Assembly: GCF_010435915.1 (NCBI RefSeq)
Contig: NZ_JAAFZH010000001.1
Location: 186,001-250,000 of the forward strand
From: Spirosoma terrae
Lineage (GTDB): Bacteria; Bacteroidota; Bacteroidia; Cytophagales; Spirosomataceae
Reading direction: 5' to 3'
Length of the DNA: 64,000 bases
Each line of letters begins with the position of its first letter. The stretch's first letter is position 1. The notes under the pieces were generated by a model, which was given only the letters and a program-made list of their open reading frames with translations, was not told the DNA's origin and made no database searches. The position numbers were made by a program, and so were the translations under genes. This document shows positions 56,870 to 64,000 of this stretch, in pieces.

Positions 56870-59800
56870 TCAGCAACGCCCTTGCCAATATTCACGACTC
56901 CAATGTCGTTTAAATGGCCATCTTCTAGTTTGTAAAGAAACCGGTAAGTAGGCGTGCGATTGTTTAATAGATTGCTGATAATAGGCTTCATCATCAGTTA
57001 AGACAAGAGACTCATAGAAACCATTCCTCTTAACCGTTAAATCAGCAAAAGGAAGCTCTCGTTGCCAGTCTGGATGCTTGTGGGCTAACCGGTCTTTTAA
57101 TAATACGTTGGTTCCTAAAACTGTATTCAGCTGAGATTGTGACTGGAAATTTCCTTGCGCTACGTTCTGAGCATATGCTAAATAAGCTTTTAATAACCTA
57201 GGGCCATCGTTTGTTACGTTCTCGACAGCCAACTGCTGAGGCCAAAGGCTCGTAATAACGTACACTTGCTCGCGGGCACGGGTTATAGCTACATTTAGTC
57301 GATTGGTACCACCAGCGGCATTTAAACTGCCAAATTGTAAATTTATGCGCCCGTGATCATCCGGAGCGTAACCAACCGAGAAAATGATAATATCGCGCTC
57401 ATCGCCCTGAACATTTTCAATGTTTTTTACGAATAGAGAGGAGATAACTTTATTATTATTTTGACTGTTAGCAGTATTATAAAATGGCTGACCTTCCAGA
57501 AGCTCCTGAATCAGCTGTTGTTGAGGGTAGTTGAACGTAACGATCCCCACTGAGGAAAGAGGGTTTTCTATAGCTAGACGTTCCAGAAGGGCTAATACCG
57601 CTTCAGCTTCTGCAAGATTGGTATTTTGTTTCCAGATTCCTTTAACATTGACATAATGAATAGCTGGCTCTTGTCTGTTAACATCGTCGAAGTAAGGTAG
57701 GAGTTGTAGCTTATTTTTGTAAAAATGGCGGTTAGAGAACGTAATAAGATCGAGGGTGCGGCTGCGATAATGTTCTGTTAATGAAACCTGCGGTAATTGC
57801 TGCGATGCCAGTTCCAGCAATGATTCAATTTCCAGGACGGTCTGGACAGTAGGTTCATTTTCGACTTCCATTTCGTCCAACTGAACTTTATATAAGTCAC
57901 TGGGGCGAAGTTGTTGACTGTCTCCGGTAACGACTACCTGCTTCCCTCTAAACATGGCGGGAATGCCATTCTCTGCGAAGCATTGAGAAGCTTCGTCAAA
58001 TATTACCAGATCAAAAAGGCCTTTCTGCAGTGGAAACATGGCAGATACCGATTCTGGGGATGCAAGCCAACAAGGAACGAGTTTAAATACTTCGTCGGCA
58101 AACGATTCCATGAGTTTGCGAACGGGCCAGATGGATCTTTTCTTCGTAGTTTGATGAAAAAGATCGCGATACGTAACAGCGTTATTAAGGCGATTAAAAA
58201 GTAAATTCTTATATGTTTGCGAGCGTAGCTTAGTAATCAGTATGTCTCGGCTAAGCGCCTGCTTTCGCTCTATACATTCTTGCAACAAGTGCTCCAACTG
58301 TTCCAGTCTTAAAGAAGAAACACTACGTAGTAAAGGATATTTCTGCTCTATATGGTTAATCCACGCTAGTCGTAAAGAGTTTTGAAAGATGCTTGCCCAA
58401 TGGCTGGAAGAGCTATTTACTAGTAGCTTAAGAACAGATAGTTCAGCTTGCGAAAATCCGTTATATAATCTGTCTGACTCTACTAGTAAATCAAAATCCT
58501 GACGCAGCGATTGGAGAAGAACGGTCGCATGCCTATCATCTTTCCAAAGAATTTGGAGCTGATTATCTGTCAAGTATAGTTGCGCCTGCTGATATTGGGC
58601 CTCCACTTGTATGACCAGACGTAGTAAAGCGGTGATAGTATGGCTAAATGTTTGAGCCGTCAACCAGGCTGATAGAGGAAGGTTACGTAATGGCGTTAAA
58701 TCGTTCAATTGTTCCGCAACATGTACTGCATGACGTAACAATCGTAAGCTGGTAGGGCTGGCAGGAAGTGGAAGTTTATCGAATAGGGGATCAGCTTGTA
58801 ATTGTATTTCTTCTAGCTGTAGGCGTTTTTCTATTTTTTGTAGTAAAATGCGTAAATCGTTTTCTGACAGAGTCAGATTATTTGCTGTCGCTAATTGATT
58901 AAGCTTTTCTTTACGGGAGTCTGTAAGTTGCCACATTGTCCAACGTAGCCACGATGAACGGGCCTGAAGCGCATCGTTAAGTAAGCTTACTGAAAAGGAT
59001 AGTTCCGATTGATTAAGACTCTGTTCAGGTCCAGGACTTAACAATACGTTGTCCCACTGTTGAGCGAGTTGTTCTAAGTCTAGCTTACTAGAAGAATACG
59101 CAGCATGCGTGGTGTTATTACGTAAAAATTGTATGGTTGGCCAGAGCTCTCTACCAGATGCAGTATCAATAGTTGTTAGTAAAGCTGTTAGCTCCCAATT
59201 ATACGCTTGCCAGTCAACTACCTGATCTAATGATATTGGGTAGCCAAGTAGCTCAATAAATTGTGAGCGGGTATTTTGATTGACTGACTGCCAACGGTTA
59301 ATAACCTGTTCGATTTTAGTAAGGTCAAGCGAAGAAAAATCAGCGAAACTCACCCGGTCAAACCAAGGATGATTTACGGGCAATTGCTGTTGGTACTGCT
59401 GATAAGCAACAAGCCGCTGAACAAAGTTATCCACATTGTCAATATGGAATTGTGGATAAGTGTCATCCAGAGGTATGGAAACAGCTGCTGGATCACTAGT
59501 TAAGTAAAGCTCTTTTATTGATACACCACATTCACTAGTATCGAACAGAGCATACTTGAAAGTAGTTAGTTCTGTTACGACTTCATCTATTTGGCGACTA
59601 TCTCGATCAAAATCCCGTTCGAGCAGTACTGTATTCAGGCTGCTATTCTGTTGGCGATAGTCGTCAATCGAGGAAATCTGATTAGCAATCTGTTGATACA
59701 ATGTTCGCCGATCGTCCTGGAAATCGTGTATCAGGGCCAAAAAAGGAGCCATGCCAACCTGACTAAGCCGTTCGTTTACTACGTCGAGAGCAGCTCGTTT

Positions 59801-60835
59801 CTGGCAAACAAGTAGTACTCGCTTTCCAGATGCAGCCGCATCGGCCATAAGATTGGCAATAAGCTGTGACTTGCCTGTTCCTGGTGGCCCTTGAATGACC
59901 AGCGACTGCCCGGCTTTGACCAATCGTAATGCTGCTTCCTGCGACGAGTCTAACGGTAGAGGTGTGTGAATTTTGTTCTCAGGCAAATAAGGCTGGTCCG
60001 TAGTAGAATCCGATAAAAAAGGAAATAATACGTCTAGATTATCTGCTTCATCCGATTCGTTTGTTTCGAGCAAGGCATCGTAGTCTGGTACTAAAAACGA
60101 ACCTGCCTGAGGAAAGATACCAAGCACTGCTTCGGGATATAACTTCAGTTCGCCTGCGTGCTCTAACTGATTGAGACTTTTGCTACTTAGCTTGTTGAAG
60201 AACTGGAGCTTATCGACGAATAAATCCTGATTGAAATTAAGTTCAAATGGGCTTGATTTTAGCCATTCATATAGTTGAGTTCTGAATGAAAGAGCATCCC
60301 GGTCAAACTCATCAACGGTTTTGCGCAGGGTATCTTCAGGAATTTTAACCTGGTTGAAATGTCCGTAAGCTAATGCAAACGTTGGATTCAGAAAAGCTAG
60401 CTCATCGCCACGACGTAGCAGTTTCCAGGATTTCCCATGCTGCTCCAGAGCAACGGGGAAAAAAAGTAAAGGAGTATGAACAACCGTTTCATCGAGAAAT
60501 TTACCCCGCACAAATGGCCACCCGACAAATAAATCTTCCGTACCACGCTCTTCTGTAATGAATCTGGCTGTTCGGGCAATTTTACGGAGTTTAGCACTTA
60601 CCTCATTGCTACGTTCCTGACGCGCATCCAGAACATCACAAATTGAAATTGCCGATTTTTTTTCAATTAAATCGGCAATCAGGCTAAACGATGGTTTCTG
60701 TAGCAGGAAATCGGCATCGTGCAAATCGAGGAATTGATTTGCTGGCAGACTGGCCAATAACAATGATCTATTGCGGCTACTAAGGTTTGTTAACCGACGG
60801 CGAAAAGCACGTAGAACTACAGAATGCTGATTCAT
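56870..60835 (-). CDS. large superfamily 1 helicase/ATPase (Dna2/Nam7-like)
   Basis: The protein has 1321 residues. The first 290 residues form an uncharacterised N-terminal domain resembling DUF4011 helicases. Walker A is IQGPPGTGKSQ (about 315-323). A long helical insert of about 600 residues follows with no recognised domain. The Walker B-like DEASQ lies at about 948, then VVVTGDSQQLRPSD. The C-terminal motor has SSVGIVTFNYPQQQ, NVQGDERDIIIFSVGYAPDD and RLNVAITRAREQVYVI, the SF1B motifs V-VI. Such proteins act on DNA or RNA, and many DUF4011 relatives sit in defence loci, but no defence partner lies beside it. It is monocistronic on the minus strand. Confidence 0.87.
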   Translation of the reverse strand: MNQHSVVLRAFRRRLTNLSSRNRSLLLASLPANQFLDLHDADFLLQKPSFSLIADLIEKKSAISICDVLDARQERSNEVSAKLRKIARTARFITEERGTEDLFVGWPFVRGKFLDETVVHTPLLFFPVALEQHGKSWKLLRRGDELAFLNPTFALAYGHFNQVKIPEDTLRKTVDEFDRDALSFRTQLYEWLKSSPFELNFNQDLFVDKLQFFNKLSSKSLNQLEHAGELKLYPEAVLGIFPQAGSFLVPDYDALLETNESDEADNLDVLFPFLSDSTTDQPYLPENKIHTPLPLDSSQEAALRLVKAGQSLVIQGPPGTGKSQLIANLMADAAASGKRVLLVCQKRAALDVVNERLSQVGMAPFLALIHDFQDDRRTLYQQIANQISSIDDYRQQNSSLNTVLLERDFDRDSRQIDEVVTELTTFKYALFDTSECGVSIKELYLTSDPAAVSIPLDDTYPQFHIDNVDNFVQRLVAYQQYQQQLPVNHPWFDRVSFADFSSLDLTKIEQVINRWQSVNQNTRSQFIELLGYPISLDQVVDWQAYNWELTALLTTIDTASGRELWPTIQFLRNNTTHAAYSSSKLDLEQLAQQWDNVLLSPGPEQSLNQSELSFSVSLLNDALQARSSWLRWTMWQLTDSRKEKLNQLATANNLTLSENDLRILLQKIEKRLQLEEIQLQADPLFDKLPLPASPTSLRLLRHAVHVAEQLNDLTPLRNLPLSAWLTAQTFSHTITALLRLVIQVEAQYQQAQLYLTDNQLQILWKDDRHATVLLQSLRQDFDLLVESDRLYNGFSQAELSVLKLLVNSSSSHWASIFQNSLRLAWINHIEQKYPLLRSVSSLRLEQLEHLLQECIERKQALSRDILITKLRSQTYKNLLFNRLNNAVTYRDLFHQTTKKRSIWPVRKLMESFADEVFKLVPCWLASPESVSAMFPLQKGLFDLVIFDEASQCFAENGIPAMFRGKQVVVTGDSQQLRPSDLYKVQLDEMEVENEPTVQTVLEIESLLELASQQLPQVSLTEHYRSRTLDLITFSNRHFYKNKLQLLPYFDDVNRQEPAIHYVNVKGIWKQNTNLAEAEAVLALLERLAIENPLSSVGIVTFNYPQQQLIQELLEGQPFYNTANSQNNNKVISSLFVKNIENVQGDERDIIIFSVGYAPDDHGRINLQFGSLNAAGGTNRLNVAITRAREQVYVITSLWPQQLAVENVTNDGPRLLKAYLAYAQNVAQGNFQSQSQLNTVLGTNVLLKDRLAHKHPDWQRELPFADLTVKRNGFYESLVLTDDEAYYQQSIKQSHAYLPVSLQTRRWPFKRHWSREYWQGRC

Positions 60836-60916
60836 TCCTATACGTTAATGCTGTATGATTACTACGTAACGATAAAGACGTATTCGCACAGCATTAAAGT
60901 AGTGATAAAAACTAAT

Positions 60917-61975
60917 TTAGGCTTCTTTTTTCTCCGGAATTAACCAGGACGCCAAGATGCTGACACCTAGAATCAGCACAATAATATACAGGGAATAAAC
61001 AGGTTGGAACCCTAATTCCGCTAGCCAATGTTCAGCCAGCATTTTTGCTCCAATAAATGTCAGCAATACAGCTAGGCCGACTTTTAAGAAGCGGAACTGA
61101 CTCATAATGCTTGACAGGAAGAAGAACATCGAGCGTAGCCCCATAATGGCAAAGACGTTAGAGAAGAAAACAATGTAGGGGTCTTTCGTAATTGAGAAAA
61201 TAGCTGGAATCGAGTCAACCGCAAATACCAGATCCGTAAAGGCGACAACAATAACAATAATAAACAGCGGAGTCACGAACAACTTGCCATCTGTTTTACG
61301 ACGCACAAAGAAATTGTCGGTAACGTTACGATGATAGATATTCAAGTACTTGCTGGCAAACCGTACAACAGGATGCTTATTGGGCTCAATAGTTTCATCT
61401 TCCTCTTTTTGAAAGAAGAGTTGTAATCCTGTATAGACCAGAAAAGCGCCAAAAAGATACATAATCCATTCGAAGCGCTGAATCAAAGCAGATCCCAAAA
61501 AGATGAAAATAAACCGCAGCACAATAGCGCCGAGAATACCCCAAACGAGAATCTTTTTATAATACCGCTGTTGAACACCAAACGAGTTGAAAATCAGGAT
61601 AAAGACAAAAATATTGTCCGCAGAAAGAGAGTATTCCACCAAATATCCTGTGATGTATTCAAGGGACATGTTTTGCTGGAAAAGTGCTAAACTGGCCGGA
61701 AAATTGCTAGGTACTAGCTTAACGTGTTCAGCGTAGCGATTTCGTATTTCCTGAAGCCGGGCCATATCGGTGATTCCGTGGACCAGATAACCAAAATTTT
61801 GTAAGAAGAAGTAAAAAGCTATTGATAGACTAACCCAGATGGCGCTCCATATGGCGGCTTCTTTGAATTCAACAACATGGCTTTTTTGCTTGGAAAATGC
61901 TCCCAGGTCCACAGCCATAATGAGCAAAACAAAAGCAGCAAACGCAAGGAAAAATAATGTTTCGTTTGAGAGCAT
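60917..61975 (-). CDS. TerC/Alx family membrane protein
   Basis: An integral membrane protein of 352 residues with about nine helices. TerC family motifs are EYSLSADNIFVFILIF (about 118) and FTDLVFAVDSIPAIFSIT (about 247), with acidic residues in the membrane. The family includes Alx and TerC, linked to manganese export and tellurite resistance. Here no ter operon accompanies it, so a metal-export role is only inferred. A region of 47-50 residues around 65-110 has an insert between helices. It has a TAnnTTTG box on the minus strand 53 bases upstream of the start. Confidence 0.93.
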   Translation of the reverse strand: MLSNETLFFLAFAAFVLLIMAVDLGAFSKQKSHVVEFKEAAIWSAIWVSLSIAFYFFLQNFGYLVHGITDMARLQEIRNRYAEHVKLVPSNFPASLALFQQNMSLEYITGYLVEYSLSADNIFVFILIFNSFGVQQRYYKKILVWGILGAIVLRFIFIFLGSALIQRFEWIMYLFGAFLVYTGLQLFFQKEEDETIEPNKHPVVRFASKYLNIYHRNVTDNFFVRRKTDGKLFVTPLFIIVIVVAFTDLVFAVDSIPAIFSITKDPYIVFFSNVFAIMGLRSMFFFLSSIMSQFRFLKVGLAVLLTFIGAKMLAEHWLAELGFQPVYSLYIIVLILGVSILASWLIPEKKEA

Positions 61976-62027
61976 ACAATAAGGCAGATAAAATCTGATG
62001 TCGTGCTAATGACCTAACATCAAGTTG

Positions 62028-62035
62028 CAAATCTA
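62028..62035 (-). promoter_or_regulatory. TAnnTTTG box for the TerC gene
   Basis: TAGATTTG on the minus strand gives a predicted leader of about 47 bases to the ATG at 61975. Confidence 0.6.
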
Positions 62036-62075
62036 CGTGCAATATGTGAAGTGAATGGCTTCCTTACGTAAATAA

Positions 62076-62106
62076 TTGGCATAATGCTACCTACACCTTA
62101 GTTTTG
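62076..62106 (+). promoter_or_regulatory. promoter of the glycosyltransferase gene
   Basis: TTG (62076-62078), 20 bases, then TAGTTTTG (62099-62106). The ATG at 62111 lies only four bases past the box, so the transcript should begin at or next to the start codon. Confidence 0.7.
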
Positions 62107-62110
62107 AACC

Positions 62111-62851
62111 ATGTTTAATAATAAAAAAGTAATTATAGTGATGCCCGCTTACCGGGCCGCCCTCACATTAGAGCGTACGTATAAGGAGATTCCTTTCGAT
62201 ATTGTAGATGATGTTATTCTAGTCGACGACGCTAGTCCAGACAATACAGTTGAGGTGGCACGTCAATTAGGTATAAAGCATGTTATCAGACATGATAAAA
62301 ATAAAGGCTATGGGGGAAACCAAAAGACATGTTACGCTAAAGCATTAGAGCTTGGTGCTGATATAGTCGTAATGCTTCACCCCGATTACCAGTATACTCC
62401 GATGCTATTACCTGCAATGATTTCAATTATCGGTAATGGCTTATATCCTGTTGTGTTTGCGTCCCGGATTTTAGGTAAAGGTGCTCTCAAAGGCGGTATG
62501 CCTATGTACAAGTATATCGCCAATCGTTTTTTGACGTTTGCTCAGAATCTGTTAATGAATCAAAAGTTGTCGGAATACCATACTGGCTATCGGGCATTTT
62601 CAGGCGAAGTGCTGAGAAACTTAGATTTTACTCATAACTCAGATGATTTTATCTTTGACAATGAGATGATCGCTCAAATTTTTTATAAAGGCTATGAAAT
62701 TGCTGAGGTAACTTGTCCGACTAAATATTTTGAGGAAGCCTCATCCATTAATTTCCGTCGGAGTTCCATCTATGGGTTAGGGGTACTGAAGACATCGCTA
62801 TTCTATTTTCTAACGAAACTAGGCTTGATGCGCTGGAAGATTCTAACCTAG
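62111..62851 (+). CDS. family 2 glycosyltransferase (GT2, DPM1/GtrB-like)
   Basis: The 246-residue enzyme has a GT-A fold with VIIVMPAYRAALTLERT, the acidic motif VDDASPDNT and HPDYQYTPMLLPAM in place of a DxD. The acceptor-side motif is YHTGYRAFSGEVL, with the base region SDDFIFDNEMIAQ. It probably transfers a sugar to a lipid phosphate carrier or glycan. The C-terminus lacks the two membrane helices of GtrB. It is divergent from the TerC gene. No glycan cluster surrounds it, so the product is unknown. Confidence 0.9.
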   Translation: MFNNKKVIIVMPAYRAALTLERTYKEIPFDIVDDVILVDDASPDNTVEVARQLGIKHVIRHDKNKGYGGNQKTCYAKALELGADIVVMLHPDYQYTPMLLPAMISIIGNGLYPVVFASRILGKGALKGGMPMYKYIANRFLTFAQNLLMNQKLSEYHTGYRAFSGEVLRNLDFTHNSDDFIFDNEMIAQIFYKGYEIAEVTCPTKYFEEASSINFRRSSIYGLGVLKTSLFYFLTKLGLMRWKILT

Positions 62852-62968
62852 GCTTATTTCTGTTGAACGGCTAGTTGTTTGCCGATTTTTTTTAGACCCT
62901 AACTGCTTTATAATCAGTTTTAAGGTTGTTAGTTGAAGTAATCAGATGAAAAAAAATAGTCGATAGGC

Positions 62969-62998
62969 TTGACAAACGAATAAAAGCCCTTAAATTTG
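62969..62998 (+). promoter_or_regulatory. promoter of tRNA-Gly (GCC)
   Basis: TTG (62969-62971), 19 bases, then TAAATTTG (62991-62998), 37 bases before tRNA-Gly. Confidence 0.75.
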
Positions 62999-63035
62999 CA
63001 TCCACAATTCGCCGACACAAGGTAAATTGATAAAC

Positions 63036-63111
63036 GCGAAAGTAGCTCAGCTGGTAGAGCGCGACCTTGCCAAGGTCGAGGTCGCGGGTTCGAACCCCGT
63101 CTTTCGCTCCA
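63036..63111 (+). tRNA. tRNA-Gly (GCC)
   Basis: The acceptor GCGAAAG (63036-63042) pairs with CTTTCGC (63101-63107), with discriminator T. Loop TTGCCAA carries anticodon GCC. The 3' CCA is encoded at 63109-63111. Confidence 0.96.
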
Positions 63112-63115
63112 TGAA

Positions 63116-63140
63116 AAAGGCACCGACCCCGGTGCTTTTT
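63116..63140 (+). terminator. terminator after tRNA-Gly
   Basis: GCACCG pairs with CGGTGC around ACCC, followed by six T. It separates tRNA-Gly from tRNA-Leu. Confidence 0.75.
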
Positions 63141-63172
63141 TCATACATGTTCGTCCACTTATGTGGAAGAAC

Positions 63173-63257
63173 GCCGGGATGGCGGAATAGGTAGACGCGC
63201 CGGACTTAAAATCCTGTGGGCCTCAAGCCCGTGCGGGTTCGATTCCCGCTCCTGGTA
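63173..63257 (+). tRNA. tRNA-Leu (TAA)
   Basis: An 85-base class II tRNA with anticodon TAA in loop CTTAAAA. The acceptor GCCGGGA pairs with TCCTGGT but with G-U at the first and fourth pairs. The anticodon stem CCGGA/TCCTG has a C-U mismatch at its second pair. CCA is not encoded (CAA). The T arm and D arm are normal. Confidence 0.9.
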
Positions 63258-63258
63258 C

Positions 63259-63290
63259 AAAAAGAGGACTCGTTAAAGTCCTCTTTTTCA
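63259..63290. terminator. terminator between tRNA-Leu and glpK
   Basis: AAAAAGAGGACT pairs with AGTCCTCTTTTT around CGTTAA. It serves tRNA-Leu on the plus strand and can end glpK on the minus strand. Confidence 0.85.
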
Positions 63291-63292
63291 TT

Positions 63293-64000
63293 CTAGTCTT
63301 CCCAGCCAAAGGATCGTTCAATTGCTTTTTGCCACCCGCGCGTTAATCGTTGGCGCTGCGGTTCGTCCATAGCAGGTTCATATACTCGATCGATGCCCCA
63401 ATTTTGACGTAAGTCATCAAGGTTATGCCAATAGCCAACCGCCAGACCTGCGGCATAAGCAGCACCAAGCGCGGTTGTTTCGGTCATACGTGGACAAATA
63501 ACCGGTTCATTTAAAATGTCGGCCTGGAATTGCATAAGGAGTGAATTAACAACCATGCCGCCATCCACCCGTAAGGATGATAAAGGAACACCTGCATCTT
63601 TTTCCATGGCACGTACTACGTCTACCGTCTGATAAGCAGTAGCTTCCAGAACTGCCCTTGCTAAATGACCTTTATTGACAAAACGGGTTAAACCAGCAAT
63701 AATGCCTCTGGCATCAGATTTCCAGTGGGGAGCGTATAATCCAGAAAAGGCAGGAACGAAATAGGCACCTCCATTATCCTCTACCGACCGTGCTAGTGAT
63801 TCAATATCGGTACTTTTCTTAATGATACCCAGATTATCGCGAAGCCATTGTACAAGCGCTCCTGTAATGGCTACGCTGCCTTCGAGAGCGTAATGAGCCG
63901 GTTCGTTTTGAAACTGATAAGCGACCGTTGTTAATAACCCGTAATTCGATTCCCGTAATTCTGTTCCTGTATTCATGAGCAGGAAGCAGCCTGTTCCATA
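63293..64000 (-). CDS. glpK: glycerol kinase, C-terminal part (cut by the window end)
   Basis: Glycerol kinase phosphorylates glycerol to glycerol 3-phosphate. The visible 235 residues are the C-terminal half. The frame stays open to the window edge, reading [14 protein letters not shown] at the edge, the FGGY ATP-site signature. Further markers are [36 protein letters not shown] and [20 protein letters not shown]. The Met at 63976 is internal. The gene continues beyond 64000. Terminator 63259-63290 lies at its 3' end. Confidence 0.95.
   Translation of the reverse strand, partial: YGTGCFLLMNTGTELRESNYGLLTTVAYQFQNEPAHYALEGSVAITGALVQWLRDNLGIIKKSTDIESLARSVEDNGGAYFVPAFSGLYAPHWKSDARGIIAGLTRFVNKGHLARAVLEATAYQTVDVVRAMEKDAGVPLSSLRVDGGMVVNSLLMQFQADILNEPVICPRMTETTALGAAYAAGLAVGYWHNLDDLRQNWGIDRVYEPAMDEPQRQRLTRGWQKAIERSFGWED

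Noticed and set aside
57911..58204. 97-codon frame antisense to the helicase
   Set aside because: No promoter, no family resemblance, and complete overlap with conserved helicase motifs.
56870..60835. Defence island around the large helicase
   Set aside because: Neighbours are carA and a TerC gene; no nuclease, methylase, integrase or other defence gene is adjacent.
60917..61975. Tellurite resistance operon
   Set aside because: Only a TerC-family membrane protein is present; no terA, terB, terD or terZ genes are near it.

Overview
The window is a chromosomal segment of a Bacteroidota bacterium. It most resembles the Cytophagales and Spirosoma-like lineages, but the genus is an inference. 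The evidence is a gliding lipoprotein GldH gene, promoters of the Bacteroidota type (TTG, about 19-20 bases, then TAnnTTTG) at more than a dozen places, near absence of Shine-Dalgarno sequences, a DUF4293 protein, and L2 and L36 variants typical of the phylum. There is no rRNA, CRISPR array, transposase, prophage or plasmid function. Most of the window is core translation and transcription machinery.

Layout. Positions 1-15200 hold a mixed housekeeping block: an ECF sigma factor, KdsD-like isomerase, RecQ, PurD, RicT (PSP1), a BlaI/M56 repressor-sensor pair on the minus strand, GldH, a PAP2 phosphatase, a DUF4293 membrane protein, an MnmD-type tRNA methyltransferase, a thioredoxin-like protein, an M13 peptidase and a lipoprotein. 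Positions 15459-29250 hold tRNA-Tyr/Gly/Thr-tuf, then tRNA-Trp-secE-nusG-rplK-rplA-rplJ-rplL-rpoB-rpoC. Positions 29305-36711 hold a transglutaminase, a small lipoprotein, a coiled-coil membrane protein, an Fpg/Nei glycosylase, a Y-family polymerase divergent from an S24-type regulator, and an ABC exporter. Positions 36830-55640 hold fusA, rpsJ and the S10-spc-alpha supercluster from rplC to rplQ. Positions 55665-64000 hold carA, a very large SF1 helicase, a TerC protein, a glycosyltransferase, tRNA-Gly and tRNA-Leu, and the C-terminal part of glycerol kinase, cut by the window end.

How it works together. The supercluster is not one uniform operon. Tightly packed gene groups are separated by spacers of 70-165 bases that carry inverted repeats, and internal TAnnTTTG promoters lie before rplC, rpsH and rplO. 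fusA and rpsJ each end in a strong intrinsic terminator. Between rpsJ and rplC lies a free-standing stretch of about 150 bases with its own promoter, several hairpins, a 12-bp alternative pairing and its own terminator. It is the best candidate here for an undescribed RNA, either a small RNA or an attenuating leader. Other notable points are an RGG-like tail on S3, a helix-hairpin-helix domain fused to L17, and a repeat-type operator before the BlaI gene. All calls come from reading the sequence; no database search was run.
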